Positions 46,102 through 55,981 of a stretch of DNA of 64,000 nucleotides are shown piece after piece. Position 1 is the stretch's first letter. Each line of letters begins with the position of its first letter. Both the position numbers and the translations under genes were made by a program. The stretch is from assembly GCF_000010805.1 (NCBI RefSeq), contig NC_012522.1:930001-994000 (forward strand), written 5' to 3'. The stretch is from Rhodococcus opacus B4. Its GTDB lineage: Bacteria; Actinomycetota; Actinomycetes; Mycobacteriales; Mycobacteriaceae. The notes below the pieces were generated by a model. The model was not told where the DNA came from. It did no database searches and worked only from the letters and a program-made list of their open reading frames with translations.

Positions 46102-48036
46102 TCAGCCGGCCATGCCGTCCCGGTTGGTGTCGCCGATCGCCTGATCGAGCAGGCTCCGACGGTACTGCTCCAGGGCGACGAGGTCGCCGAGCAGCGAGTG
46201 GAACTCGTCCGACGCTGTCGCCGGTGAGATTCGCTGCAACTTGGACTTCAGTTCCGCCACCTGCTCCCCCACCCATACCTCCTGAAGGCGTGCGATGACG
46301 CCGGAGATGTATCGCGGGACGGTGTCCTCCTCGGCGGGCAGCGGTTCGACAGCGAGTTCGGACACGAGGGACGCCGCTGTGACGTCCTCGACTCCACGAC
46401 CGACGGCGTCGACCCACTCGCCGCCGCCGAGGCCGGCGCTGGCACCGCCTGCTGCGATCATCGACTCGCGGATCACGACGTACGTCGGGTGCGTGAACGT
46501 CTCGACCGGCAGCGAGTCGAACACGGTGCCGGCGATGGCCGGGTACTGCAACGCACCCTTCAGCGCCTCACGCTGCGCCCACAGTGTCGGATCGTTCGGA
46601 CGGGGCCGGGACAGGCCGACCGGCAACTGCGGGGCGTCCTTGTTGTCGCCCCGGGCCGCCTTCTTCTTGGGTGGCGCGGATACCGACCCGCGGGTCGACG
46701 CCCGCTTGCGTGCCTCGTCCCGCACGCGCTGCCGGACCGCGGCGATGTCGTCCCAGCCCACCCAGCCGGACAACTGGACGGCATAGCTGTCGCGCAGCGT
46801 CGCTTCCTTGATCTGGGCGACCACCGGCACCGTGCGCCGCAGCGCCTCGACCCGGCCCTCCGCGGTCTCGAGGTCGTGCTCGGTGAGGATCGACTTGACT
46901 ACGAACTCGAACATCGGGGTGCGACGCGCCACCAGATCGCGTACGGCTGCGTCGCCCGACTTCTGCCGCAACTCGCACGGGTCCATGCCTTCGGGCGCCA
47001 CGGCGACGAAGGTCTGTCCGGCCATCTTCTGATCACCCTCGAACGCCTTCATCGCGGCGGCCTGGCCCGCGGCGTCCCCGTCGAACGTGTAGATGATCTC
47101 GCCGCGAAAGTAGCTGTCGTCCATCAGCAGTCGCCGCAGCATCGAGAGGTGGTCCTCACCGAACGCGGTGCCGCAGGCGGCGACGGCGGTCTTGACCCCG
47201 GCGAGGTGCATCGCCATGACGTCGGTGTAGCCCTCGACCACCACGGCCTGATGCCCCTTGGCGATCTCCCGCTTGGCGAGGTCGAGCCCGAACAGCACCT
47301 GAGACTTCTTGTACAGCATGGTTTCCGGCGTGTTGACGTACTTGCCGGGCATGGTGTCGTCGTCGAACAGCTTGCGGGCCCCGAAACCGATGACGTCGCC
47401 GGACAGGTTCCGGATGGGCCAGAGCAGCCGCCGGTGGAAGCGGTCGATGTGTCCGCGCCGTCCCGCCTTCGACAGGCCCGCGGCCTCGAGTTCCTTGACG
47501 TCGAAACCCTTGCCCAGCAGATGCTTCGTGAGGACGTCCCAGCCGTCGGGGGCGTACCCGCACCCGAACTGCTGCGCGGCCGCCGCGTCGAAGTTCCGTT
47601 CCGTCAGGTAGTCGCGGGCGGCCTGCGCGTCCGGCTCCTGCAAACGCGCCGAGTAGAACTCCTGCGCCGCCGCGTTCGCCGCGACCAGCCGGGCGCGGGT
47701 GCCGCGGTCGCGTTGCACCGACGTGCCGCCGCCCTCGTACGAGATGGTGTAGTTCAGCCGGTCGGCCAGTTGCTCGACGGCCTCGACGAAACTGATGTGG
47801 TCGATCTTCTGGAGGAACGAATAGACGTCGCCGCCCTCGCCGCATCCGAAGCAGTGGAAGTGCCCGTGGTTGGGCCGCACGTGGAACGAGGGCGACTTCT
47901 CGTCGTGGAACGGGCACAGCCCCTTCATGGAGTCGCCGCCCGCGCGCTTGAGTGAGACGTACTCCCCTACGATGTCCTCGATCCGTGTGCGCTCGCGAAT
48001 GGCCGCAACGTCACGATCAGGGATTCTGCCAGCCAC
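46102..48036 (-). CDS. dnaG: DNA primase
   Basis: A 644-residue primase that makes RNA primers for replication. The N-terminal CHC2 zinc finger is CPFHDEKSPSFH...FHCFGCGEGGD (residues ~41-67). The TOPRIM core has AVVVEGYTDVMAMH (catalytic Glu) and YTFDGDAAGQAA (Asp). The C-terminal ~180 residues are the helicase-interacting domain. GTG at 48036 is 7 nt after a -10 TAGACT, so the mRNA should be leaderless. It converges with the small gene at 45838 with 15 bp between. Confidence 0.96.
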   Translation of the reverse strand: MAGRIPDRDVAAIRERTRIEDIVGEYVSLKRAGGDSMKGLCPFHDEKSPSFHVRPNHGHFHCFGCGEGGDVYSFLQKIDHISFVEAVEQLADRLNYTISYEGGGTSVQRDRGTRARLVAANAAAQEFYSARLQEPDAQAARDYLTERNFDAAAAQQFGCGYAPDGWDVLTKHLLGKGFDVKELEAAGLSKAGRRGHIDRFHRRLLWPIRNLSGDVIGFGARKLFDDDTMPGKYVNTPETMLYKKSQVLFGLDLAKREIAKGHQAVVVEGYTDVMAMHLAGVKTAVAACGTAFGEDHLSMLRRLLMDDSYFRGEIIYTFDGDAAGQAAAMKAFEGDQKMAGQTFVAVAPEGMDPCELRQKSGDAAVRDLVARRTPMFEFVVKSILTEHDLETAEGRVEALRRTVPVVAQIKEATLRDSYAVQLSGWVGWDDIAAVRQRVRDEARKRASTRGSVSAPPKKKAARGDNKDAPQLPVGLSRPRPNDPTLWAQREALKGALQYPAIAGTVFDSLPVETFTHPTYVVIRESMIAAGGASAGLGGGEWVDAVGRGVEDVTAASLVSELAVEPLPAEEDTVPRYISGVIARLQEVWVGEQVAELKSKLQRISPATASDEFHSLLGDLVALEQYRRSLLDQAIGDTNRDGMAG

Positions 48037-48043
48037 GCCCGAC

Positions 48044-48049
48044 AGTCTA
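48044..48049 (-). promoter_or_regulatory. -10 element TAGACT for dnaG (leaderless)
   Basis: TAGACT on the minus strand precedes the GTG at 48036 by 7 nt (GTCGGGC); no Shine-Dalgarno sequence is present. Confidence 0.55.
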
Positions 48050-48084
48050 GGCGCTCTCCCGGAGCCCGGAATTCCGCCTCGGGA

Positions 48085-49290
48085 TCAGCAGTTCGAGGGG
48101 GCGGGAATCCCGGCGAATCGGTCGCCGAGGTAGCCGAACGCGGGTCCCGCGCCGAGCATGGTGGCGGTGCCGTGGTCGGCGCCCGGGATCACGTCGAACT
48201 GCACCCGCGCACCCTGTGAGCAGTACCGGGCGACGGTGTTCTGTACCGGTCCGATGGCGACGAGGGGGTCTGCGCTGCCGTGCCAGACGAACATCGGCGT
48301 CCGCGGAACGCCCGGATACAGCTCGACACTGTTCTCGTCCATCACCGCGCGGCCGGACGGGTCGGCGAGGATCCCGGGACCGTTGGTCAGGTCGGGCAGC
48401 GATTTGCCGGCCCCGGCGCCGAGGATCGAATCGGTGCACATGTTGCTCATCTGCGCGCGCAGAGCGAGCCCCGCGTCGTTGAGTCCGTCCCCGAGCGGGG
48501 AACGCGTCGGGTATTCACGCTCGAGCCCGATGGCGGCCGCGAATCCCAGGCCGAACGCCTGCGAGCGGGTGCCGCCGAGACGGTCGGCCAGTTCGCCGAT
48601 GTTGACCGGGGTGCCGCCCTCGGCGGCGCCCACGATGTTCAACTCCGGCGCGTAGGTGGGGGCGAGCGCCGCGGCCCAATTGGTCGCCATGGCGCCACCC
48701 GAGTACCCGGCGAGCCCGACCGGACTGCCACCGAGCCCGGCCTCGGGGAGCCGCTGCGCGGCGCGGACGCCGTCGAGGACGAGCCGGCCGCCGAGCTTCG
48801 CCGCCCCGTACGCGCTGGTGGGACCGAGGTGGTCGGGCACCGCGACCGCCCAGCCCCGCGCGAGCAGGGCGTTGAGGGCCGGGGCCTCCTGGAGGCCGCC
48901 GTTGAACAGCTGATGCGACGGGGCACACTCGAGCCCGAGCGCGTTGACGAACGGCTGATACGACACCAGCGGCCGGTTCGCGGGAGTGCCGCGGGGCACC
49001 AGCACCGTGGTGACCGCGGCGATGGGCGCGCCCGCGGAGTTGGTCGACTTGTACTTGACCTGCCAGGCGTCGGCGGTGGGGAAACCGGTGGCGGCGACCG
49101 GGCGGCTCGCCAGCACGTCACCGTCGGCGCGCGCCCCGACGTCGGCGGGCGCACCGTAGAACGGGTCGGGGTCCGCGAACGGGTAGGCCGGCGCGGCCTG
49201 TGCCGCAGGTGGAGCCAGCAGGGCGGCACCGACCGCCACCGCCAGCGCTGCGGACGTCGAACCGATGATCTTGCGCACTGCAGACTTCAT
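48085..49290 (-). CDS. Secreted lipase (LIP/PF03583 family)
   Basis: A 401-residue exported alpha/beta hydrolase. The signal peptide (first ~33 residues, IIGSTSAALAVAVGAALLAP) ends in AAQAAP with a signal-peptidase I site. Nucleophile elbow GYSGGA, acid in VWHGSADPLVA, histidine in PGADHGTATM. Three or four cysteines may form disulfides. Such enzymes act on triacylglycerol or other esters, which fits lipid-rich soil growth. ATG at 49290 has the RBS GGGAGA. It interrupts the dnaG-dgt order seen in M. tuberculosis. Confidence 0.87.
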   Translation of the reverse strand: MKSAVRKIIGSTSAALAVAVGAALLAPPAAQAAPAYPFADPDPFYGAPADVGARADGDVLASRPVAATGFPTADAWQVKYKSTNSAGAPIAAVTTVLVPRGTPANRPLVSYQPFVNALGLECAPSHQLFNGGLQEAPALNALLARGWAVAVPDHLGPTSAYGAAKLGGRLVLDGVRAAQRLPEAGLGGSPVGLAGYSGGAMATNWAAALAPTYAPELNIVGAAEGGTPVNIGELADRLGGTRSQAFGLGFAAAIGLEREYPTRSPLGDGLNDAGLALRAQMSNMCTDSILGAGAGKSLPDLTNGPGILADPSGRAVMDENSVELYPGVPRTPMFVWHGSADPLVAIGPVQNTVARYCSQGARVQFDVIPGADHGTATMLGAGPAFGYLGDRFAGIPAPSNC

Positions 49291-49389
49291 CCGGTCTCCC
49301 TGACCCTCGGGTGTGAGCTGTATATGGGGCGTGTGAGCTGTCTGTAGTCCTATTCGTAGCACCGCGGCGGGCGGATTGGTCCGAGTTCG

Positions 49390-50688
49390 TCAGCCCCAGC
49401 TCGCCTGGGCTCCGAGACTGGACTTGTCGACGCGTTCGAGCCTGCTCTCGGTGTAGGAGGCGATCTGGTCGACGACGACCCGGACCTTGGCGGGGTCGTC
49501 GGCCGCGGCGTTCCAGGCCGGGACCAGGATCGGGTCGAGACCGTCCGGTGCGGTCGCGAGCAGCCATTCCGCGACGCGGTGCACGCGGTCACGCTGGCGT
49601 TCCTGCCGTGCCCGGTGGCCGGCGTCGGACATCACGAAGTTCAGTGCGAACGTCTTGAGGAGCGCCACCTCTGCCGCGACCACGGGCGGGACCACCAGGT
49701 CGGCGTCGTACCGGGCGACCGGCTTGTCGCCGTGGACGTCGCGGGTGCCGATGATCGCGGCGGTCGCGAACCGGCCCACCAGTTCGCTGGTGAGGTTCTT
49801 CAGGGCGACCGAACTGGTGAGCGTGCCGTCGTAGCTGCCGACCCCGACGACGACCGGCAGCAGGCTCAGCCGTTTCGCGGCCTCGACGAGTTCTTCGACG
49901 TCGAGTCCCGCGAACTCCGCGGCGCCGAACTCGGCGAGCGCCCGCTGGTCCACCGGATCGGCCAGCGAACGCAGGTCGATGCGCCCGTCGATCACCCCGT
50001 CCTCGACGTCGTGCACGGAGTAGGCGACGTCGTCGGCCCAATCCATGACCTGCGCCTCGAGGCATTGGTGACCGTCCGGGGCCCCCTCGCGGATCCACGC
50101 GAGCACCTCGGCGTCGTCGTCGTAGGCCCCGAACTTCGCGCCCGGGCGCGGCCGGGTCCACGGGTACTTGATCGCCGCGTCCAGCGACGCCCGGGTCAGG
50201 TTGAGCCCGGCGCTGCGGCCGTCGGGGTAGAGCACCTTCGGTTCGAGGTTCGTCAGGATGCGCAGATTCTGGGCGTTGCCCTCGAACCCGCCGCAGCTTT
50301 CCGCGACCTCGTCGAGGGCCTTCTCCCCGTTGTGACCGTACGGCGGGTGACCGATGTCGTGTGCGAGGCCGGCGAGGTCGACCAGATCGGGATCGCAGCC
50401 GAGACCGTCGGCGATTCCGCGGCCGATCTGCGCCACCTCGATCGAGTGCGTCAAGCGCGTCCGCGGAGTGTCCCCGTCCCGGGGGCCCACCACCTGGGTC
50501 TTGTCGGCGAGCCTGCGCAGCGCCGCCGAATGCTGGACACGCGCGCGGTCGCGGGAGAAGACGGATCGGTGCTGGGCGGCCGCGATCTGGCTGCCGGGGA
50601 TCCCCGCCCGTTTCGGTGCCTCGCGAACCCGCCGGGCGACGTCGTGCGCGGAGTACACCTCGCCGCGGGGTGTGGTGTGTGGTGTCAT
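49390..50688 (-). CDS. dgt: Deoxyguanosinetriphosphate triphosphohydrolase-like protein
   Basis: A 432-residue HD-domain dNTPase. Metal-binding HD motifs are [19 protein letters not shown] and [16 protein letters not shown], with the later Asp in [15 protein letters not shown]. It hydrolyses dNTPs to the nucleoside and triphosphate. ATG at 50688 lies 8 bp after the stop of the YdcF gene, so the two form an operon. The place next to dnaG matches Rv2344c. The family usually has about 430-500 residues, so it is complete. Confidence 0.93.
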   Translation of the reverse strand: MTPHTTPRGEVYSAHDVARRVREAPKRAGIPGSQIAAAQHRSVFSRDRARVQHSAALRRLADKTQVVGPRDGDTPRTRLTHSIEVAQIGRGIADGLGCDPDLVDLAGLAHDIGHPPYGHNGEKALDEVAESCGGFEGNAQNLRILTNLEPKVLYPDGRSAGLNLTRASLDAAIKYPWTRPRPGAKFGAYDDDAEVLAWIREGAPDGHQCLEAQVMDWADDVAYSVHDVEDGVIDGRIDLRSLADPVDQRALAEFGAAEFAGLDVEELVEAAKRLSLLPVVVGVGSYDGTLTSSVALKNLTSELVGRFATAAIIGTRDVHGDKPVARYDADLVVPPVVAAEVALLKTFALNFVMSDAGHRARQERQRDRVHRVAEWLLATAPDGLDPILVPAWNAAADDPAKVRVVVDQIASYTESRLERVDKSSLGAQASWG

Positions 50689-50696
50689 CGAAACGC

Positions 50697-51389
50697 CTAC
50701 TGTCCCGCCGTGTAGGGGAAGTCCGCCGAGAAGTGGGTGAGCTGATACCAGATCAACGCCCCTGTCTCCCGGGCGATTCCGTGCAGCTGCGATTCGCGGG
50801 TGAACACGGCGGGACCCTGCCGGGTGGGCGCCGTCCAGGCGTCGAGTCCGGCGTCGCGGGCCATCGTCCGGGTCCGCAGCGAATGCCACGGGTCGCTGAC
50901 CAGGACTGCCGAATCGATGCCCTGCGCACCCATCGCCTCACTCACCGCCTCGATGCTGAGCAGGGTATCGGACCCCTCCTCGACGGCGGTGATGCTGTCG
51001 GCGGGGACACCGCGCGAGATCAGATAGTTCTTCCCGGACGCGGCCTCGGTGTACTCGTCGCCCTCCTGCTTGCCGCCGACCGTGATGACCTCCGGGGCCA
51101 CCCCGCGCTCGTACAGCTTGTACGCCTGCTCGAGCCTGGCCTCGAACACGGACGACGGGGTTCCGGAATACTGGGCGGCCCCGAGCACCACGATCGCGTC
51201 GGCCGTCGACGTGTCGTCGATCCGCGCGACCTGCCACACGCGGACCGTGGTCCCGAGCACCAGGGCGGCGGCGAGGAGAACGACGCCGGCGATGATCCGG
51301 CGAGTCCACCGGGCCAGCGTGCCTGCGAACCCCAGGCGCGCAGGACGGCGCGGGAGGTCGTGGCGTTCACGGCTCGGTGCAGAATTCAC
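50697..51389 (-). CDS. YdcF/SanA-type DUF218 membrane protein
   Basis: A 230-residue protein with one N-terminal transmembrane helix (~residues 25-47, [19 protein letters not shown]) and a DUF218 domain: [20 protein letters not shown], then [29 protein letters not shown] elements and [20 protein letters not shown]218 proteins (ElyC, SanA) act in envelope polymer assembly; the substrate is unknown. GTG at 51389 is the only plausible start and it has almost no room for an RBS. The frame continues open far upstream, antisense to the TPM gene; that is an artefact. Confidence 0.84.
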   Translation of the reverse strand: MNSAPSRERHDLPRRPARLGFAGTLARWTRRIIAGVVLLAAALVLGTTVRVWQVARIDDTSTADAIVVLGAAQYSGTPSSVFEARLEQAYKLYERGVAPEVITVGGKQEGDEYTEAASGKNYLISRGVPADSITAVEEGSDTLLSIEAVSEAMGAQGIDSAVLVSDPWHSLRTRTMARDAGLDAWTAPTRQGPAVFTRESQLHGIARETGALIWYQLTHFSADFPYTAGQ

Positions 51390-51445
51390 TCCCTGATTCT
51401 GCCAGCTGTCGCCGAACTGTCCCGATGACGACTCGCCACACCCGA

Positions 51446-51451
51446 TAGATT
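51446..51451 (+). promoter_or_regulatory. -10 element TAGATT for the TPM-domain gene (leaderless)
   Basis: TAGATT lies 7 nt before the ATG at 51459 with no RBS between. The divergent YdcF gene starts 57 bp upstream of this -10. Confidence 0.55.
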
Positions 51452-51458
51452 TGCTGCC

Positions 51459-53522
51459 ATGCCACTCGCACCGCGCGTCGAGCAGACGCCGTCGTCCCAC
51501 CCCCGACTGCACTTTCCCGGCGCCCGGCGGTCCGCCGCCGTCGGCGCCGTCTCCGCACTCCTGACGCTCGTGGCGATCCTGTTCTCCCCCGCGATCGCGT
51601 CGGCGGACGCACCGTTCCGGCTGCCCGGCCAGATTACGGACACCGTCGGGGTGCTCGACGCGGACCAGCAGAGCGACGTCCAGGCCGCGATCGACCAGCT
51701 CTACGACGAGCACAAGGTGCGGTTGTGGGTGGTCTACGTTCCCGACTTCAACGGTCTCGGCGCCGGACCGTGGGCGGATCAGACGGCGCAGGCGTCGTCC
51801 CTCGGCGATCGCGACGCGCTGCTCGCGGTCGCGACGGTCGACCGGGAGTACGCCCTCATTGCACCGGACGGTCTGTCGGAGATCACCGCCGACGAAGCCG
51901 AGTCGATCCGGGTCGATGCGGTGGAACCGGCCCTGCGCGAGGAGGACTGGGCCGGCGGCGCGATCGCGGCGGCGGGCGGGCTCGGTGACGCGATGAGCCC
52001 GGGCGGCGGAATGTCGGTGCGCACGCTGCTGGTCGGCGGCGGTGTGGTCGTCGTCGGCGTGGGCGGGGTCGTGCTGTATTCGCGGAAGAAGAAGCAGGAC
52101 CGGACGCGGGCCGGCGTCGAGGCGGCGCGCAGCATCAGCCCCGAGGACACCGCCGCGCTGACGGCGCTGCCGTTGCCGACCCTCGACGAGCGCGCGAAGG
52201 AAGTGCTCGTCGAGACGGACGACGCGCTGCGCACGAGCCAGGAGGAACTCGACCTGGCCCGCGGCGAATTCGGCGAGCAGGCCACCGCCGCGTTCACGAC
52301 GGCGTTCGAGACGGCGAAGTCCACCCTCGCGGCGGCGTTCACCGTGCGCCAGCGACTCGACGACGCGATCCCCGAGACCCCGCAGCAGCGGCGGGAGATG
52401 CTCATCGACATCATCACCTCCTGCGGGCGCGCCGACCGCGAGCTCAACGAGAAGGTCCAGGAGTTCGACGGGCTGCGGGACCTGCTGATCAACGCGCCGG
52501 ACCGGCTCGACGCGCTCACCCGTGACATGGTGGCACTGACCGTGCGCATCCCCGACTCCACGCAGACGCTCGCCACCCTGCAGACCGAATTCCCGGCCGC
52601 CGCACTCGCTTCCGTCGCCCACAACGTGACGATGGCCGAGGAGCGGCTCGCGTACGCCGAGAAGGCCGTGGCCGAGGGCCGGGACGCCGTCGCCCTGCCG
52701 CCGGGGAAGCAGGGACCGGCGGTGTCCGCGATCCGCGGTGCCGAGGGGGCCCTGGAACAGGCCCGGATCCTGCTCGACGCCGTCGATCACGCCGCGGAGA
52801 ACATCCGGCACGCCATCGCCACACTGCCTGCCGCGATCACGGACGTGGAGGCGGGGATCGCGGCCGCGGCCCAGTTCACCGGGCAGGGCGGAGACCGGCT
52901 CGCGGCGGCGCGCACCGCGGCCGAGGCCGCACTGGCGGCGGCCCGGACGGCCGCGGACACCGACCCGCTCGGCAGCTTCACCCAGATCGTGAAGGCCGAC
53001 GCGGAACTCGACGCCGTCCTCGCCGAGGCGCAGGAATCGCGGCAGCAGGCCGAGCGTGCACAGCAGCGTCTCGAACAGGACCTCGTGGCCGCGCAGTCGC
53101 AGGTCACGGCGGCGGGGGACTTCATCGGCACCCGCCGCGGCGCGGTGGGAGCGGAGGCGCGGACCCGCCTGACCGAGGCGCAGCGGCACCTGGCCGGGGC
53201 GCAGCAGCTGCGCAGCACGGACGCCTCCCGCGCACTTCGGCACGCCCAGGCCGCCGCGGGCCTGGCCGCCGACGCGCTGCGGCTGGCGCAGAACGACGTG
53301 AGCAGCTGGGAGTCCCGCCAGCGGCCGGGCCCTGGTGGCGGTGGCGGGAATGCCACCGGCGCGATCCTCGGGGGCATCCTGATCGACAGCATCCTGCGCG
53401 GCGGATTCAGCGGCGGCGGCAACTGGGGTAGCCGCGGCTCCGGCGGCGGCCGCGGCGGCGGTCCCCGTTCGTTCGGCGGGCCGAGCAGCTCGGGCCGGAT
53501 CAGCGGGGGCGGCCGATTCTGA
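51459..53522 (+). CDS. Membrane TPM-domain protein (Rv2345-like)
   Basis: A 687-residue protein. A signal/anchor lies at ~25-50, then an extracytoplasmic TPM domain (~55-170: ITDTVGVLDADQQSDVQAAI, LWVVYVPDFNG, DREYALIAPDG), a transmembrane helix near 190-208, and a long alpha-helical Ala-rich region (~220-625) with coiled-coil character. A Gly/Ser/Arg-rich tail (~630-687, e.g. RGSGGGRGGGPRSFGG) ends it. TPM domains are linked to photosystem repair in plants and phosphatase activity. In actinobacteria the role is unknown. The order dnaG-dgt-TPM equals Rv2343c-Rv2345. Confidence 0.87.
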   Translation: MPLAPRVEQTPSSHPRLHFPGARRSAAVGAVSALLTLVAILFSPAIASADAPFRLPGQITDTVGVLDADQQSDVQAAIDQLYDEHKVRLWVVYVPDFNGLGAGPWADQTAQASSLGDRDALLAVATVDREYALIAPDGLSEITADEAESIRVDAVEPALREEDWAGGAIAAAGGLGDAMSPGGGMSVRTLLVGGGVVVVGVGGVVLYSRKKKQDRTRAGVEAARSISPEDTAALTALPLPTLDERAKEVLVETDDALRTSQEELDLARGEFGEQATAAFTTAFETAKSTLAAAFTVRQRLDDAIPETPQQRREMLIDIITSCGRADRELNEKVQEFDGLRDLLINAPDRLDALTRDMVALTVRIPDSTQTLATLQTEFPAAALASVAHNVTMAEERLAYAEKAVAEGRDAVALPPGKQGPAVSAIRGAEGALEQARILLDAVDHAAENIRHAIATLPAAITDVEAGIAAAAQFTGQGGDRLAAARTAAEAALAAARTAADTDPLGSFTQIVKADAELDAVLAEAQESRQQAERAQQRLEQDLVAAQSQVTAAGDFIGTRRGAVGAEARTRLTEAQRHLAGAQQLRSTDASRALRHAQAAAGLAADALRLAQNDVSSWESRQRPGPGGGGGNATGAILGGILIDSILRGGFSGGGNWGSRGSGGGRGGGPRSFGGPSSSGRISGGGRF

Positions 53523-54361
53523 CGTCTCCCCGAGCGTTCGTCGCACTCGCCTGCGTCGCGGCCACCTGTTGCGGCGTGCTGTCGGGCTGCGCGAGCGGGC
53601 GGGACGCCGAGGACGAGCCGGCGATCCCGCTGTCGGCGGAGGCGTACCGCAGCCGGGAGGACGACGCCGCCGGTGGGCGGATTCACGTGCGGCTGACGAA
53701 CACCGGAGACGCGCCCGTCACGGTGACGTCCGTGGCGCTGGACAGCCCGGGCTTCGAGTCGGCGCCCGAGACCCGGCGCGAGATCGAACTCGGCCCCGGC
53801 AACCGGATCGACGTCGAGGCCGGGTACGGCGCCGTCCGCTGCGACACCGGGCCGGAACCGGCGTACGCCGTGATCGGGACAGCCGAACGGGCGGCGACGC
53901 CCGTGCGGGTGCCGCTCGCCACCCCGTACGACGTCCTCGGCCGCATCCACGACGGGGACTGCGCCGCAGAGGAACTGGCGCGGGCCGTCCCGGTGACACT
54001 GATCCCGGAGGCGGCGCCGCCGGAGCCGGCCGCTCCCCTCCCCGCTCGGCTCGTCGTGAGCCGGGGAACGGCGTCGGGCGACATCCGGGTGGACGAGGTC
54101 GGCGGCAGCGTCCTGTACGCGCTCCGCGGCGCGTTGCCCGCCACCATGCGGGCGGACGAGGACCAGCTGAACATCGACATCACGATCGACGCGGCGCGCT
54201 GCGACCCGCACGCCCTCGCGGAAGCGAAGAAACCCTTCGTCTTTCCGCTGTGGATCGCGGTCGGCTCCTCGGCACCGGCATACTCGCGCATCCCGGTGTC
54301 CGAGGAGAACCGGCGAACCCTGACGAACTATCTGACCACCACCTGCGACGCGCGCAGGTGA
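53519..54361 (+). CDS. Lipoprotein with probable CTG start, function unknown
   Basis: The first ATG/GTG-type start in this frame is GTG at 53576, which would cut the signal peptide. Extending to CTG at 53519 gives (M)TSPRAFVALACVAATCC and lipobox VLSGC, a textbook lipoprotein signal, and a 4-bp CTGA overlap with the TPM stop. GGGGGCGG lies upstream as a possible RBS. The 280-residue product has a beta-rich mature domain (RIHVRLTNTGDAPVTVTSVA) and four cysteines in its later part. ATT at 53516 is another rare possibility. No family is recognised. Partnership with the TPM protein is likely from coupling. Confidence 0.65.
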   Translation: MTSPRAFVALACVAATCCGVLSGCASGRDAEDEPAIPLSAEAYRSREDDAAGGRIHVRLTNTGDAPVTVTSVALDSPGFESAPETRREIELGPGNRIDVEAGYGAVRCDTGPEPAYAVIGTAERAATPVRVPLATPYDVLGRIHDGDCAAEELARAVPVTLIPEAAPPEPAAPLPARLVVSRGTASGDIRVDEVGGSVLYALRGALPATMRADEDQLNIDITIDAARCDPHALAEAKKPFVFPLWIAVGSSAPAYSRIPVSEENRRTLTNYLTTTCDARR

Positions 54362-54368
54362 GCGCGGA

Positions 54369-55763
54369 TCAGGAACCGATGAGGCGCTGCGCCAGGTAAC
54401 CCTCGACCTGGTCGAGCGCGACCCGCTCCTGGGCCATGGAGTCGCGCTCACGCACGGTCACGGCGTGGTCCTCGAGGGTGTCGAAGTCCACCGTGATGCA
54501 GAACGGCGTGCCGATCTCGTCCTGACGGCGGTAGCGGCGGCCGATCGCGCCGGCGTCGTCGAACTCGACGTTCCAGTGCTGGCGGAGCGTCGCGGCAAGG
54601 TCCTTGGCCTTCGGCGTGAGGTCCGCATTACGCGACAGCGGCAGCACCGCGGCCTTCACCGGGGCGAGACGACGGTCCAGCCGCAGCACGGTGCGCTTGT
54701 CGACGCCGCCCTTCGCGTTCGGCGCCTCGTCCTCGGTGTACGCGTCGACGAGGAACGCCATCAGCGAACGCGTGAGACCGGCTGCCGGCTCGATGACGTA
54801 CGGCGTGTACCGCTCACCGGAGGCCTGGTCGTAGTAGTTGAGGTCGGTGCCCGAGTGCTTCGAGTGCGTCGACAGGTCGAAGTCCGTGCGGTTGGCCACA
54901 CCCTCGAGCTCGCCCCATTCGCTGCCCTGGAAGTGGAAGCGGTACTCGATGTCGACGGTCCGCTTCGAGTAGTGCGACAGCTTGTCCTGCGCGTGCTCGT
55001 ACAGGCGCAGGTTGTCCTTGTTGATGCCGAGCCCGGTGTACCAGTCCATGCGGTAGTCGATCCAGTACTGGTGCCACTCCTCGTCCTCGCCGGGCTTGAC
55101 GAAGAATTCCATCTCCATCTGCTCGAACTCGCGGGTGCGGAAGATGAAGTTGCCGGGGGTGATCTCGTTGCGGAAGCTCTTGCCGATCTGGCCGATGCCG
55201 AACGGCGGCTTCTTCCGCGACGTGGTGAGCACGTTCGCGAAGTTCACGAAGATGCCCTGCGCCGTCTCGGGGCGGAGGTAGTGCATGCCCTCTTCGCTCT
55301 CGACCGGGCCGAGGTACGTCTTGAGCATCATGTTGAAGTCGCGGGGTTCGGTCCACTGACCGACCGTGCCGCAGTCGGGGCAGCCCACGACGTCCATGGG
55401 GACGTCGTCCGGGTTGTCCAGTCCCTTCTTCTCCGCGTACGCCTCCTGCAGGTGGTCCTGACGGTGACGCTTGTGACAGTTCAGGCACTCGACCAGCGGG
55501 TCGTTGAACACGCCGACGTGACCCGACGCCACCCACACCTCGCGGGGCAGGATCACCGAGGAGTCGAGGCCGACGACGTCCTCGCGGCTGGTGACCATGT
55601 TGCGCCACCACTGCTTCTTGATGTTCTCCTTGAGCTCGACGCCCAAGGGGCCGTAGTCCCAGGCCGACTTCGTGCCTCCGTAGATCTCACCGCACGGGTA
55701 GACCAGGCCACGACGCTTGGCGAGATTGACGACGGTTTCGACTTTGGACTTCGGTGCCACTCG
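54369..55763 (-). CDS. glyS: Glycyl-tRNA synthetase (homodimeric)
   Basis: A 464-residue class II synthetase, one residue longer than M. tuberculosis GlyS. N-terminal [20 protein letters not shown], motif-2 area [27 protein letters not shown], the zinc-type Cys pairs CLNCHKR and CPDCG, and motif 3 [11 protein letters not shown] are in place, followed by the anticodon-binding domain. GTG at 55763 with RBS GGAGAG is chosen because its N-terminus fits; ATG at 55775 or GTG at 55799 would add 4 or 12 residues. Divergent from smtB. Confidence 0.95.
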   Translation of the reverse strand, partial: RVAPKSKVETVVNLAKRRGLVYPCGEIYGGTKSAWDYGPLGVELKENIKKQWWRNMVTSREDVVGLDSSVILPREVWVASGHVGVFNDPLVECLNCHKRHRQDHLQEAYAEKKGLDNPDDVPMDVVGCPDCGTVGQWTEPRDFNMMLKTYLGPVESEEGMHYLRPETAQGIFVNFANVLTTSRKKPPFGIGQIGKSFRNEITPGNFIFRTREFEQMEMEFFVKPGEDEEWHQYWIDYRMDWYTGLGINKDNLRLYEHAQDKLSHYSKRTVDIEYRFHFQGSEWGELEGVANRTDFDLSTHSKHSGTDLNYYDQASGERYTPYVIEPAAGLTRSLMAFLVDAYTEDEAPNAKGGVDKRTVLRLDRRLAPVKAAVLPLSRNADLTPKAKDLAATLRQHWNVEFDDAGAIGRRYRRQDEIGTPFCITVDFDTLEDHAVTVRERDSMAQERVALDQVEGYLAQRLIGS

Positions 55764-55856
55764 GGTGCTCTCCATCTGGGTAATAGATGCATGGTTCACG
55801 TGCGCTTTTCGGATCCCAGCCTATCTGCCCGATCACGGCCGGTTCACCCCGCCGGT

Positions 55857-55880
55857 TGACATGCGTATTCGTGCATATCA
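55857..55880 (+). promoter_or_regulatory. smtB promoter with SmtB-type 12-2-12 operator
   Basis: TGACATGC and GCATATCA form a 7-of-8 inverted repeat spaced by 8 bp, the ArsR/SmtB operator geometry. It lies within a TTGACA (55856-55861), 17 bp, CAAAAT (55879-55884) promoter. A second -10, TAAGAT, is at 55900-55905. Binding of zinc-free SmtB would occlude the promoter. Confidence 0.6.
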
Positions 55881-55981
55881 AAATGGAATCGATTTGCAAT
55901 AAGATGGGGTGCTCCTCCCGGGGCCGACGGCCACGCGGCCACGGTCCCGTCCATTGTCCGGTACATCGAAGGAGATCACTG

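Noticed and set aside
51390..53546. Extension of the YdcF frame antisense to the TPM gene
   Set aside because: The TPM protein is recognised, has domains and a promoter; the antisense frame has low-complexity Arg/Gly/Val sequence.
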